Source of the DNA: Candidatus Altimarinota bacterium
GTDB lineage: Bacteria > Patescibacteriota > Gracilibacteria > UBA1369 > LOWO2-01-FULL-3
Direction: 5' to 3'
NCBI GenBank assembly: GCA_016763975.1
Contig: JAESSS010000036.1
Span: forward strand, 1 to 64,000
DNA length: 64,000 nt
A program made the position numbers and the translations under genes. Under the pieces are notes generated by a model that saw nothing but the letters and a program-made list of their open reading frames with translations, was not told where the DNA came from and did no database searches. Positions 1 through 9,608 of the stretch are shown here, in pieces (position 1 is the stretch's first letter; each line of letters opens with the position of its first letter).

Positions 1-1
1 A

Positions 2-2317
2 GGATCATCCGTCACACTTGATGCCCAAATCGGCACCCCCTTCCCTGATGATGACCTCAACGCATGGTATTACCCCTACGTACACAAAGCTTATGCCGAA
101 GGATGGGTTGTAGGATATCCCGATGGAACTTTTAAACCTGAGCAAACAGTAAACAAAGTCGAAGCCCTAAAAATTGTCGCAGAAGTGCAAAACTGGGCCA
201 CAGAAACAAATATCCAAATTGAACCTTTCTTTGATGTAGAAATTGAACAATGGTTCATCACCTACGTCGACTTCGCAAAAAAGGCCAATTACCTTGAAGA
301 AGATGGCGCATTCTTCAACCCTGGAGAAGACATGACACGTGCCAAAATTTCTGAAATAATTTTCCGCACCCTCAACAATCAAACAACTACCACAGAAGAA
401 GTAGTTGTAGTCGAAGAACCTGAGGAAGCTGAGGAAACCCAAATAGAAACCCAACTTCCAACAATAGATGAATTCGTAGAAGAGCTAACGCTTACAGTGA
501 TTGACGAATCTGATGAAACAATTACTCCTGAAGAATACGATGAAGATTTCGTACCAAATTCTTTCAAAATGATCGACAGCGAATTTTATAAAAACATCAT
601 TTTAACTGAAGACATTCCCAATACTTTTTACAAAGACGAAGTATTCATCATAGAAGGTAGTTTAAATGACAAAAACGAGGACTTTGCCACCGTCATTCTC
701 GGCAACGCAACTGACAGCAACGATTACCAAACTTTTATCGGTGAAACTGACAATGGCGACTTTGCCATCCCTATATATATGCCAAAACCTGGCAACTACC
801 ATTTAGGACTAACTGCTGGCCAAAGCGGAACAAGTATCGCCACAAGCATTTCTGTATTATCCAATCTCCCAGACAATGCAGACACAGTGGCCGCCCCTGG
901 AGCTGCGACAAATCTCAAAGCAAATTTTTGGCAGGACACAAGCTACATCGAATTAACATCCAGCCAAAGCTCTGTATTAAACAGAATCACTTTTACCCAA
1001 GGAAGCAAAACTGCCACAGTGATCTCCAGACAAGAGATAGAAGACATCCCACTCGAATACACTGACTACAAAAACTTCACGGAAGGAACAGTAGAATTTT
1101 ACATCGAAACAGCCAAACTCGCAGACGAAGACCGCATAAACTTAATTTCTGAATTCAAAAAAAGTAGCAGTTCAACCTTTCTCAGCACAACACACCACTT
1201 TAGCCAAATAGACAAAACTCTTACCTCAGCAACTCCTGTCGACCTCTTGAATTCATCAATTTCCACCATAAATTTCAGTGGCAATCTCAGTACCGAAGCC
1301 AAAGTTGCAGCCTTCGTAATCAATCCAAAAGGAATGGTCGAAGATGTTGAACTACAAACAAACAACTCAAGTGATGGAATAATATCCAGTGGAGGAAATT
1401 TCACTTTTAACTACACCACCTCCGGCAAAGGAACTTACATTGTCGAAGTCAACGACTCAAGTGGCCTAGCCATCATCAACCACCCCATCTACGTAAACAA
1501 TGGAATACCGCTGATTCCTGACTATTTTGACCTCAATCCTCGCACATTATATGGAGGAAATTTCAATTTACAATCCGCACGACAAGAATTATTAGACGAA
1601 ATAAACGCCAGCCGCAAAGCCCATGGACTCAACGAAGTAATCCTCTCCGAAGAACTGAACGAACTCTCCCAAGAACATTCACAAGACATGTTTGATAATG
1701 ACTTTTTTGGACACGTAAATCCGGAAGGACTAAGCCCAAACGATCGTCGTCTCGCAGCCGGAATCAAAACTTCCGTTGGCGAAAACCTCTCTCGTGACGT
1801 AAATATCAAATTCTCTCACGAAGGACTTATGCGCTCAGCTGGACACCGCAAAAACATCCTCACCGCAGATTGGAAAAGAGTTGGAATAGGAATAGTGGAA
1901 AACAACGGTTATCTACTTGCTACCGAAGAATTCTCGACTTTTGAAAGCACCGCAGATGACATTGCAGAACACCGTGCCGAACTGCTCGACTCCATCAACA
2001 TCAAACGAAAAAACAACGGCGATGACAAACTGGCCTACATCCCAGAACTAAACGCATCCGCCAAATACATTAACGACTTAATTATCCAAGAAAACGCTAC
2101 TCTCACAAATGAAATTTTCTCAACAGCATTATCAGAAAATGGCATAACTGGGGCCTCTCAAGCATTAATCAGGTCTTTTAATATTTGGACAGACATTCTC
2201 ACTTCAATTCTAGAAGACGATCAAGTAATATTCGAAAGTGATTGGGTCAATCTAGGTGTAGACATCCAGTTGGATGATACTGGCAGCATTACAACTACAA
2301 TAATCATCAATAAATAG
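2..2317 (+). CDS. SLH-domain and CAP-domain surface protein (5' end outside window)
   Basis: The frame is open from base 2, so the start lies upstream. The first part shows S-layer homology signatures (FPDDDLNAWYYPYV, then GWVVGYPDGTFKP and a second SLH unit around 185-370), which normally anchor proteins to secondary cell wall polymer. An acidic Glu/Thr/Val linker follows at about 390-560, then beta-rich regions. A CAP/SCP (YkwD-like) domain lies at about 1577-1950 with the motifs FGHVNPEG, GENLS and AGHRKNIL. The last 120 residues look like a second, degenerate CAP unit (HRAELLDSINIKRKNNG, then VNLGVDI) that lacks the His/Glu motifs. It is probably an exported wall-attached protein; its activity is unknown. 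The LCP gene starts one base after its stop. Confidence 0.85.
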   Translation, partial: GSSVTLDAQIGTPFPDDDLNAWYYPYVHKAYAEGWVVGYPDGTFKPEQTVNKVEALKIVAEVQNWATETNIQIEPFFDVEIEQWFITYVDFAKKANYLEEDGAFFNPGEDMTRAKISEIIFRTLNNQTTTTEEVVVVEEPEEAEETQIETQLPTIDEFVEELTLTVIDESDETITPEEYDEDFVPNSFKMIDSEFYKNIILTEDIPNTFYKDEVFIIEGSLNDKNEDFATVILGNATDSNDYQTFIGETDNGDFAIPIYMPKPGNYHLGLTAGQSGTSIATSISVLSNLPDNADTVAAPGAATNLKANFWQDTSYIELTSSQSSVLNRITFTQGSKTATVISRQEIEDIPLEYTDYKNFTEGTVEFYIETAKLADEDRINLISEFKKSSSSTFLSTTHHFSQIDKTLTSATPVDLLNSSISTINFSGNLSTEAKVAAFVINPKGMVEDVELQTNNSSDGIISSGGNFTFNYTTSGKGTYIVEVNDSSGLAIINHPIYVNNGIPLIPDYFDLNPRTLYGGNFNLQSARQELLDEINASRKAHGLNEVILSEELNELSQEHSQDMFDNDFFGHVNPEGLSPNDRRLAAGIKTSVGENLSRDVNIKFSHEGLMRSAGHRKNILTADWKRVGIGIVENNGYLLATEEFSTFESTADDIAEHRAELLDSINIKRKNNGDDKLAYIPELNASAKYINDLIIQENATLTNEIFSTALSENGITGASQALIRSFNIWTDILTSILEDDQVIFESDWVNLGVDIQLDDTGSITTTIIINK

Positions 2318-2318
2318 A

Positions 2319-3794
2319 ATGGACTTCAAAACAAACAAGATTCGTAAAAAAGTACCCGACAAAAAATTAAAAGCAGCTCGCAGAAAAAACCTCAAAGAAA
2401 AAACAATAAAGATCAGCCTACCTATAGTTTTTTCACTAATCATAATTACCACTTTAGTTATTGGAATTAGCAAAGCTTTATCCAGCATAAATTTTGGCGT
2501 ATTCCTCTCTCTAGCCGGACAAGAATTACAAATAGATGAAAATGGCCAAACAAACTTCCTCCTTCTTGGAACCGGAAATCCCACTCACGACGGCGGCAAT
2601 CTCACGGACACCCTAATCATCGCCAGCCTCGATCACAAAAATAAATTAGTCTCACTCACCTCCATACCTCGAGACCTCTATGTAAACGACTCCATCATCG
2701 GTGATTCCAGAATCAACGAAGTTTTTTACCGCGCAAAAACAAAATTCGAGAGTATTACTGCCGGATACCGCCATCTCGCAATGAAAATAGAAGCAATCAC
2801 CGACACCAAAATCCATTACTGGGTCAAAGTGAATTTCATGGGATTCACTGAACTCGTCGACGCACTCGGAGGACTAGACCTCGTAGTCGACACAGCCATC
2901 TACGACCCTGATTATCCCAAAGACGGAACATACGAATACGAAACATTCCGACTCGCCGCAGGTCCTCAACACCTCGACGGCAAAACCGCACTTAAATATG
3001 TTCGCAGCCGCAAAAGCACATCAGACTTTGATCGCGCCGACCGCCAACAAAAAACAATTTTTGCCATTAAAGAAAAAGCCGTATCCACCAACACCCTTCT
3101 AGACAAAGACAAAATAACCGCAATTCTCACAGCACTCAAAAACAACATCGACACAAACCTCAAAGTAAAAGAAATGTTGTCCATGGGAGCTTTGGCAGAA
3201 GATTTCAGTGTAGAAAGTATCGAAAAACGCCTCATCCACGACGACTTCAACATATGTGGCGGATTTTTATACACACCCGAACGCAAACATTACAACAACC
3301 AATTCGTGCTAATCCCCGCAGGAGAGGGATTCACCTTTCTCAAACAATACATGGACCTAAACGCTAACTATCAACCAATCCTACACGAACAAGCACGAAT
3401 CCACATTCTCAACGGAACCAAAACCCCAGGAGTCGCTGGCGAAACAAAACAAATTCTCGACCGATTCTGCTTCAACATCACTCGCTTCGGCAACGGAGAA
3501 ACTCAAACCGTACTCAAAACAAAATACTATTACAAACAAAGCTTCGACGAAAACGGCAAAGAAACAACACAACGCCCTCTCGCAATAGATTACCTCCAAA
3601 AATTAATCCCCGGAGAAGCCCTCACCACCATCCCTCTTGAATACAGAGAATACATGCAGCAAACAGATGTAATCATCGAACTGGGCAGCGATTACGTGAA
3701 TTCCAATAATTACATCGAAGATCCCTTCAATAATCTCTACACTATCACAAAACCAGCCAATACCCCTTCCAACACAATAGATGAGATTGAATAA
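2319..3794 (+). CDS. LytR-CpsA-Psr (LCP) family cell wall glycopolymer transferase
   Basis: The 491-residue protein has a basic cytoplasmic N-terminus, one membrane segment at about residues 30-52 and an extracytoplasmic LCP domain. Family landmarks are visible: NFLLLGTGN, the SIPRDLYV motif with its phosphate-binding Arg, GLDLVVD and KYVRSRKSTSDFDRADRQQ. A C-terminal LytR_C-type domain (ARIHILNGT onward, about residue 365) follows. LCP enzymes transfer undecaprenyl-linked glycopolymers to peptidoglycan. The gene sits directly behind the SLH protein, which suggests it attaches the wall polymer that SLH domains bind. The function within the family is inferred. Confidence 0.9.
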   Translation: MDFKTNKIRKKVPDKKLKAARRKNLKEKTIKISLPIVFSLIIITTLVIGISKALSSINFGVFLSLAGQELQIDENGQTNFLLLGTGNPTHDGGNLTDTLIIASLDHKNKLVSLTSIPRDLYVNDSIIGDSRINEVFYRAKTKFESITAGYRHLAMKIEAITDTKIHYWVKVNFMGFTELVDALGGLDLVVDTAIYDPDYPKDGTYEYETFRLAAGPQHLDGKTALKYVRSRKSTSDFDRADRQQKTIFAIKEKAVSTNTLLDKDKITAILTALKNNIDTNLKVKEMLSMGALAEDFSVESIEKRLIHDDFNICGGFLYTPERKHYNNQFVLIPAGEGFTFLKQYMDLNANYQPILHEQARIHILNGTKTPGVAGETKQILDRFCFNITRFGNGETQTVLKTKYYYKQSFDENGKETTQRPLAIDYLQKLIPGEALTTIPLEYREYMQQTDVIIELGSDYVNSNNYIEDPFNNLYTITKPANTPSNTIDEIE

Positions 3795-4458
3795 ATACAT
3801 TGCAGAAAACTCCCAATATTCACGTCGAAAAGCCGACGAACTTATTAAATGGGGAAAAATTTTCATCAACGGCAAAAAAGCAGAACTCGGATCCCAAGTT
3901 GGAGAGGATGACAAAGTCAGCGGAATACCATTAAAAACATTCGAAAAAACTTACCTCGCATTCAACAAACCTGCAGGATATATCAGTACACGCAAAGACG
4001 AACTCGGACGCAAAACAATTATGGATCTATTACCAAAAATACCAAACCTCAAACCAGTTGGACGCCTAGACAAAGACACAGAAGGCCTAATGTTCATCAG
4101 TAATGATGGTTATTTCATCAACCACCTCACTCACCCAAAATACGAATGTGAAAAAGAATACTACGTTGAATATGAAGGATTTTTCACAGAACAAGACAAA
4201 AGAAAATTAGAAAGAGGAATCGTCATAGAAGGCCGAATCACAGCACCTGCAAAAATCAGCAATCAAAAAGAATCCTCCCTCAACATCATAATTCACGAAG
4301 GGCGCAAGAGACAAATCCGAAATATGTTTGCCACCCTTTCGCATCCTGTGAAATACTTAAAAAGAGTCAGAATTGGCAGTATAAAGCTAGGTTCTCTGAA
4401 AAAAGGAGAACACCGTAAACTTACTAAATCCGAAATAAATGCTCACAAGCCTACTTAG
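3781..4458 (+). CDS. 16S/23S rRNA pseudouridine synthase, RsuA/RluB family
   Basis: The 225-residue protein has an N-terminal S4 RNA-binding domain (MRLNKYIAENSQYSRRKADELI). The catalytic domain follows, with the invariant GRLDKDTEGL motif holding the catalytic Asp, and the C-terminal signature EGRKRQIRNMF. Members isomerise one uridine in 16S or 23S rRNA; the target cannot be chosen between RsuA, RluB, RluE and RluF from sequence alone. Its ATG overlaps the last 14 bases of the LCP gene, and the D,D-carboxypeptidase gene begins inside its 3' end, so it belongs to the envelope operon. Confidence 0.9.
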   Translation: MRLNKYIAENSQYSRRKADELIKWGKIFINGKKAELGSQVGEDDKVSGIPLKTFEKTYLAFNKPAGYISTRKDELGRKTIMDLLPKIPNLKPVGRLDKDTEGLMFISNDGYFINHLTHPKYECEKEYYVEYEGFFTEQDKRKLERGIVIEGRITAPAKISNQKESSLNIIIHEGRKRQIRNMFATLSHPVKYLKRVRIGSIKLGSLKKGEHRKLTKSEINAHKPT

Positions 4459-5344
4459 CTTGTACATAGCTTCACAAATCAACAGCGCCCAAATTCCCAA
4501 CCGTACATCTGAAATTCCAGAAATAATAAATACGGCTTCCGCAAACCTCAGCTCTTTTTTAGAAAAAGACATTTCCCCAATCAAAAAGCCACGTTTTATC
4601 TCACCCATTATCAAAGCAAGCTCCTCCATAGCAGTCGACCTTTCCACAAACTCCGTACTCTACGAAAACAATTCCCACCTCCGACTGCCACTAGCTAGCA
4701 TCACAAAATTAATGACCGTACACATCCTTCTACTCGAAAACGGCCTCGATGAGGAAGTAACAGTATCCTCAAATGCTGCAAATACAGAAGGATCAACCAT
4801 GTGGTTAAGAGCAGGAGAAAAACTAACAGTATCAAGCCTTATAAACGGGGCAATGATCAACTCTGCCAACGACGCCGCAGTTGCACTCGCTGAACACAAT
4901 GCCGGCACAGTCTCCGCTTTCGTTGAGAAAATGAACAACAAAGCCAAATCTATGGGACTGCTCAATACACACTTTGCAAATCCCATCGGATTAGATCAAA
5001 ATGGAAACTACTCATCTACCTTCGACATCGCAAAAATGAGCACAGAAATTTATAAAACACCCTTCATTCAAATCGCAGCCCAAACAAAAGAACTCGAAGT
5101 TTTTTCTACAAACAAAAAACAAAGCCACAAATTAATCAGCACAAATGATCTTTTAGACAGCTACTTAAATATAAAAGGCTTAAAAACTGGAAGAACCGAA
5201 AAAGCCGGACTATGCCTTGTAAGCATCGCCCAAAATGAGGAGGGTAAAGAAATCCTCACAGTTGTCTTAAATTCACCAGCTCGATTTACAGAAAGTAAAA
5301 TTCTAATCGACTGGATATTCAGAGCATTTAACTGGCCATCATGA
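4439..5344 (+). CDS. dacA: D-alanyl-D-alanine carboxypeptidase (peptidase S11)
   Basis: The 301-residue protein carries the three penicillin-binding motifs in order: SITK (SxxK nucleophile), SAN (SxN) and KTG. A short hydrophobic N-terminus (LTSLLSLYIASQI) can serve as a signal or anchor. It trims the terminal D-Ala of peptidoglycan stem peptides. It lacks the long C-terminal domain of E. coli PBP5, so it is a short catalytic form. The start overlaps the pseudouridine synthase by 20 bases, and its TGA stop overlaps the mraY ATG, which argues for co-translation of wall genes and shows TGA is a true stop here. Confidence 0.88.
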   Translation: MLTSLLSLYIASQINSAQIPNRTSEIPEIINTASANLSSFLEKDISPIKKPRFISPIIKASSSIAVDLSTNSVLYENNSHLRLPLASITKLMTVHILLLENGLDEEVTVSSNAANTEGSTMWLRAGEKLTVSSLINGAMINSANDAAVALAEHNAGTVSAFVEKMNNKAKSMGLLNTHFANPIGLDQNGNYSSTFDIAKMSTEIYKTPFIQIAAQTKELEVFSTNKKQSHKLISTNDLLDSYLNIKGLKTGRTEKAGLCLVSIAQNEEGKEILTVVLNSPARFTESKILIDWIFRAFNWPS

Positions 5345-6405
5345 ATCAAATACTAGAAGCAATCATCCAAGATCTAACATTAATCGCAGGCTCAGCAACT
5401 TTGGCTTTTCTTATAGCCTTTGCCTTTAGCCCGTGGTTTGCCAAAAAACTCCAAAGCCTCAAAATGGGGCAACAAATTCGCGAAAACTCCATGTCCGGAG
5501 AAAAATCACCGCTATTTACAGCACTACACGCCAAAAAAAGCGGCACACCAACCATGGGAGGACTACTTATCTGGGGTAGCATCGTCATCGTTGTTTTAAT
5601 TTCGGTATTACTACAAAAAAGCGGAATTTTTACACATTCACTACTCTCCAGAAAAGAAACATGGATACCTCTCTTTACTCTAGTTACATGCGGAATCCTA
5701 GGAGCAGTTGACGATTATTTAAACATCAAAGGAATTGGTAAAACAAAAGGATTAAGTGCAAAACTAAAATTCCTCTGGCTCACAATTTTCGCAGCAATGG
5801 GCGCATATTGGTTCTATAGCAAACTAGGCTACAACTCAATCAACATTCCCCTACCAGGATTTGAATCAATTTTTGTCGGATGGTGGTATATTCCAATTTT
5901 CATATTTGTAATTGTCGCCACAGCAAACTCCGTAAACTTCACTGATGGATTAGATGGACTGGCCAGCGGACTCCTTATCTTCGCTTTCAGCTCCTTTGGC
6001 ATACTAGCCTACACTCGTGGTCTATTAATACTAGCAGCACTCTGTGCAGTCATTGCAGGTGCCATACTAGGCTTCCTCTGGTTCAACATACCACCGGCAC
6101 GTTTCTACATGGGAGACACCGGATCACTCTCCTTAGGTGCCACCCTCGGAGTGATAGCCATGTTAACGGATTCAACACTCATCCTACCCATAATTGGATT
6201 TATATTTGTAATCGAAACTTTATCAGTCATCATCCAGCTAACTTCCAAAAAATTATTCGGCAAAAAGGTTTTTAAAATTGCCTCCATACATCACCACTTC
6301 GAACAAGAAGGCTTCGCCGAATTCACCATCGTCATGAGATTCTGGATCATTGGCGGCATGATGGCAGTATTCGGTACAATCCTAGGATTAATTTCTATTC
6401 TATAG
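5341..6405 (+). CDS. mraY: Phospho-N-acetylmuramoyl-pentapeptide transferase
   Basis: The 354-residue polytopic membrane protein transfers phospho-MurNAc-pentapeptide to undecaprenyl phosphate, giving lipid I. Family motifs are clear: the GTPTMGG segment near residue 67, DDYLNI, NFTDGLDGLA, the MGDTGSLSLG motif and the HHHFE sequence near the C-terminus. Length and the roughly ten hydrophobic segments match the family. It is the last gene of the envelope operon; its stop overlaps by a few bases the stop of the convergent FecR-domain gene. Confidence 0.95.
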   Translation: MNQILEAIIQDLTLIAGSATLAFLIAFAFSPWFAKKLQSLKMGQQIRENSMSGEKSPLFTALHAKKSGTPTMGGLLIWGSIVIVVLISVLLQKSGIFTHSLLSRKETWIPLFTLVTCGILGAVDDYLNIKGIGKTKGLSAKLKFLWLTIFAAMGAYWFYSKLGYNSINIPLPGFESIFVGWWYIPIFIFVIVATANSVNFTDGLDGLASGLLIFAFSSFGILAYTRGLLILAALCAVIAGAILGFLWFNIPPARFYMGDTGSLSLGATLGVIAMLTDSTLILPIIGFIFVIETLSVIIQLTSKKLFGKKVFKIASIHHHFEQEGFAEFTIVMRFWIIGGMMAVFGTILGLISIL

Positions 6406-8013
6406 AAGCGGATCCAAAGGTCTTCCATTTTCAACACGCACTCCGTAAGTTTCCTCCACAATCACCGGAGTCACAACCGGCAAATCAATAATCACCTCTT
6501 CTTCAACAACTCTAACTTCAACCTCAACAGCCTCCAAAAGTTCACGCCCAACTTCAACATCAATAACATCCTCCACTCCCCTCAAAACTTCCAAAGATTC
6601 TTCAATAATATCACCTGCAGCTTCCAAGTCACCTAATTCTATCTCCCCCTCAGCAACAGCAATTTTATCTATAGCTTGATCATATTTAACCTGAGCAACT
6701 TCCTCAACTCCATCAGCAGTAAATAATTCCAAGTCATCAATACCTTCCTTAACTTCATACAAAGGTGAAGAAACATCAGTCAGCACCAAATATTTTTTGT
6801 GAGACAATATCTTATCACCAACATATTCAGTCAATTCATCTGCATATACATCATCCGTCAAAGAAACTTCCTGAATCACTTCATAAAAATCCTCAACAGC
6901 AATTTTAAACTCAGACAAAGATTTATCTACTGAAAACTCAACATCTTCAACCGCCTCAACCTGAGCCACAATAAAATCCCTTTCCAATAAATCCAACTCC
7001 AATTGAGCTCTTTTCACATCATCAAAAGTTAGCAAAAGCACAGCACTTTCCATAATAGTTCTATCCGAAATATCTTTTCGCATTTCAAGATTTTGATCCT
7101 CCACCTGAACAATATATTCTTTATCACTCTCCAAATTTTGAACCACCCATTCTTCTTCTTTTTCAATTTCTTCATTCACCACAACTTTTTCACCACTCAA
7201 AACATCTTCAATTTCTCCATCAGAAAGTACTTCAACAGCATGTTTATAAACATCCACCTGTACATCATCACCATCAACTGAAACATTAAAACCCGCTTTT
7301 TTAGTTTTAATTTCAAGCTCATTAGCTGCAACTACAAAAGACGAATCTTCAACCAAATTCACAACCTTATTCCAAACAGAACCACTAGAAACCGAAATTT
7401 CAACCTCAGATTTCACAGAATTACGACTTGGATTAAACAACTTACTAACCTCAAGCTTTGTATCATTAGCCAATCTAGTCACACTATCATCAAAAAATTT
7501 AATACTCATCAACCCATCTGCACCTGTCACCATCTGATCTTTTTCCTTAACCTCCATTCCTTCATAAAGTTTCAAAAATTCACCATCACGACTAAGAGAA
7601 GCTTCTCCTGAAAATTCAGTCAAAGCACTAAAATTATCAGCCCACACAACGCGAGTATCAACATTCACAAAAGAAAATAACCCAAAAGTCATTGTTATAA
7701 GCAACAAACCACTAACTAACTTCCGATTAAAAGCAAAAAAGTTTCTCCAAAAATATTGTTTCTGAGAAACACTTTTAATTTTAGCAAAAACACGTTCCTT
7801 AACAGCAACACGTTGATACGAAGTCAATCTTACACCTTCCAACAAAACTCTTATCTTGGAAATCAAAACGCTCAAATCAGACTGAGCATTAATAGAACGC
7901 ATTAATTTAGCCTTCAATAAAACTTTATTTTCAGAATCTAAAATAGGTTTATCAATTTGCAACAATTTTTCTTCTAAATCTTGCAACCAATCTGTTTCTT
8001 TTTGCTTAATCAT
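6400..8013 (-). CDS. FecR-domain membrane protein, probable sigma-factor partner
   Basis: The 537-residue protein has a cytoplasmic helical N-terminus of about 90 residues and a single membrane segment at about residues 95-115 (LVSGLLLITMTFGLFSF). A FecR-like beta domain follows (GEASLSRDGEFLKLYEGMEV, MVTGADGLMSIKFFDDSVTRLA, GSVWNKV). The long C-terminus is very acidic, Val/Glu-rich and helical. It lies 32 bases downstream of an ECF sigma gene on the same strand, the usual arrangement for an anti-sigma or sensor pair. The partner role is inferred; the acidic tail is not a domain I recognise. Confidence 0.7.
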   Translation of the reverse strand: MIKQKETDWLQDLEEKLLQIDKPILDSENKVLLKAKLMRSINAQSDLSVLISKIRVLLEGVRLTSYQRVAVKERVFAKIKSVSQKQYFWRNFFAFNRKLVSGLLLITMTFGLFSFVNVDTRVVWADNFSALTEFSGEASLSRDGEFLKLYEGMEVKEKDQMVTGADGLMSIKFFDDSVTRLANDTKLEVSKLFNPSRNSVKSEVEISVSSGSVWNKVVNLVEDSSFVVAANELEIKTKKAGFNVSVDGDDVQVDVYKHAVEVLSDGEIEDVLSGEKVVVNEEIEKEEEWVVQNLESDKEYIVQVEDQNLEMRKDISDRTIMESAVLLLTFDDVKRAQLELDLLERDFIVAQVEAVEDVEFSVDKSLSEFKIAVEDFYEVIQEVSLTDDVYADELTEYVGDKILSHKKYLVLTDVSSPLYEVKEGIDDLELFTADGVEEVAQVKYDQAIDKIAVAEGEIELGDLEAAGDIIEESLEVLRGVEDVIDVEVGRELLEAVEVEVRVVEEEVIIDLPVVTPVIVEETYGVRVENGRPLDPLL

Positions 8014-8045
8014 ACAAGTTCTTTAACGGTAAAATATCAGGACTG

Positions 8046-8621
8046 TTACGCCATATAATCAATTCCCATATCCTGCAACTCTTTTTTCAAAGATTTCAAA
8101 GCTCTAAACTGCAAAATCCTCAAACTACCCTCAGATTTATTCAGAATCAAAGCGATCTCAGAATTAGAAAGTTCATTCATAAATTTATAAATAATAATTT
8201 CACGATAACTATCCTTCATCCTAGCCAAAGCTTTCTTTAAAGTATCTTTATCCATCGACTGTTTAGTTCTAACAATCGGATTATGCTGCCTATCCATATC
8301 CGGCAGCATCTCACTAAGCTCATCAACCTTCTTGTTCTTTGCTGCACGGTAATAATCAACAACCAAATTATGAGCAATACGAAAAACCCAAGCAGTAAAA
8401 ATATTCTTCATCGGCCGATACTTATTAATGTTTTTCCAAACCTTCAAAAAAACCGTCTCCGTCAAATCCTCTGATTCAGTAGCCGGAACACGATAATAAA
8501 TATAACGGTAAATAGGATCGATGAGAATTTCATATAGAGCTGCAAAAGCATCTTGATCGCCGGCTTGCACCTGAACCACCAAATTCTCAATTTCTAATTT
8601 TCTATCTTTTAATTTAATCAT
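8046..8621 (-). CDS. ECF-type RNA polymerase sigma factor
   Basis: The 191-residue protein has sigma region 2 (DAFAALYEILIDPIYRYIYYRV, then DLTETVFLKVWKNI and FTAWVFRIAHNLVVDYYR) and a region 4 helix-turn-helix (YREIIIYKFMNELSNSEIALILNKSEGSLRI). There is no region 1.1 or 3, as expected for extracytoplasmic-function sigma factors. It would direct RNA polymerase to a small regulon that may include its own operon. The FecR-domain gene follows at once. Its upstream gap of 42 bases to fbp holds no promoter I can assign. Confidence 0.88.
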   Translation of the reverse strand: MIKLKDRKLEIENLVVQVQAGDQDAFAALYEILIDPIYRYIYYRVPATESEDLTETVFLKVWKNINKYRPMKNIFTAWVFRIAHNLVVDYYRAAKNKKVDELSEMLPDMDRQHNPIVRTKQSMDKDTLKKALARMKDSYREIIIYKFMNELSNSEIALILNKSEGSLRILQFRALKSLKKELQDMGIDYMA

Positions 8622-8663
8622 CAGGTCCTCATTACGTATCTGGACGGCCCGATATTACAGTAT

Positions 8664-9548
8664 TCAAGCAAGAAAGTCTTTACAACGCTGAACTTCCATT
8701 TTACTACCGACAAAAATTGGCGTCCTTTGATGTAAGTCTTTAACTACAATTTCCAATACGCGATTTTGGCCATCGCTAGCCGATCCTCCCGCCTCCTCCA
8801 TCAACAATGCCATCGGCGCACATTCATACAAAAGTCGAAGTTTGCCATTTGGCTGATCTCCATACCCGGGATAAGCAAAAACTCCCATGCCCTTGATCAA
8901 AATATGATTAATATCCGGCACCATTCCACCCGAATATCTCAACCTATATTGATTCTCACACCAATAATTCACCAATTTCAAATAATCCTTTCTTTCAGAA
9001 CAGGCCCTCAAATTTCCCGGCGCAAACATTTTGCCCTCTTCAGCAACTTTTATATTTTCTTTAGTCATCACAAATTCACTATCAATCAAAGTAAACTCAT
9101 TAACCCCATCTCTCAAAGTGAAGAAAATCGTTGTCCTCGGCCCATAAACAGCAACAAAGGCCCCAACTTGATCGTCTCCCTTCACCCCAATAAAACTATT
9201 AGTTTTGTAAATCCCCACAATCGTACCAACTGACAAATTCACATCAAAAAGCGAAGATCCATCCAAAGGATCATGACAAATCGCATACTCCCCCTCCCCC
9301 ACCTTGTCCTCACCCTCCATCTCTTCCGAAGCAAGCAAACCAACCTGATCGCAAGCTTCCGCCATTTTACGCAAAATCTCATCCGCCTGTACATCTATCG
9401 CAATCTGTTCCTCACCAGAAGAATTCATCGTGCCAACCTTGCCCATATCAGCAGTCTTCACTGCTTGCGAAATCCCCTTAACCGCTTCAGCTAGCGCCAA
9501 AATTGTTGGGGAAAGTATGTGGTCACCGAGATGTTCTTTTAGATTCAT
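8664..9548 (-). CDS. fbp: Fructose-1,6-bisphosphatase, class I
   Basis: The 294-residue enzyme hydrolyses fructose 1,6-bisphosphate to fructose 6-phosphate in gluconeogenesis. The metal-binding signature DPLDGSSLFDVN, an upstream acidic LASEEMEGE motif and the YSGGMVPDINHIL and GKLRLLYECAPMA segments fit class I FBPase, though it is shorter than the E. coli enzyme (about 330). It lies downstream of fba and gap on the same strand after 60 bases that contain an AT-rich inverted repeat. The set fba-gap-fbp suggests a gluconeogenic transcription unit. Confidence 0.92.
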   Translation of the reverse strand: MNLKEHLGDHILSPTILALAEAVKGISQAVKTADMGKVGTMNSSGEEQIAIDVQADEILRKMAEACDQVGLLASEEMEGEDKVGEGEYAICHDPLDGSSLFDVNLSVGTIVGIYKTNSFIGVKGDDQVGAFVAVYGPRTTIFFTLRDGVNEFTLIDSEFVMTKENIKVAEEGKMFAPGNLRACSERKDYLKLVNYWCENQYRLRYSGGMVPDINHILIKGMGVFAYPGYGDQPNGKLRLLYECAPMALLMEEAGGSASDGQNRVLEIVVKDLHQRTPIFVGSKMEVQRCKDFLA

Positions 9549-9567
9549 AACAATAAATTAGTAAAGT

Positions 9568-9605
9568 TTATTTAAATAATCAGATACGAGACGGAATTTA
9601 AATAA
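9568..9605. repeat. AT-rich inverted repeat between gap and fbp
   Basis: TTATTTAAAT (9568-9577) and ATTTAAATAA (9596-9605) form a perfect 10-bp inverted repeat around an 18-base loop between the gap stop and the fbp start. It has no T-run of a classical terminator. It could be a weak terminator, an mRNA processing hairpin or an operator for fbp; the sequence does not decide. Confidence 0.5.
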
Positions 9606-9608
9606 GCT

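Noticed and set aside
4439-6405. Possible use of TGA as a glycine codon, as in Gracilibacteria and Absconditabacteria
   Set aside because: TGA ends dacA, argG, argC, argD, the AstE-like gene, trpR and epmA exactly where the next gene starts (ATGA overlaps), and no conserved protein needs read-through of TGA.
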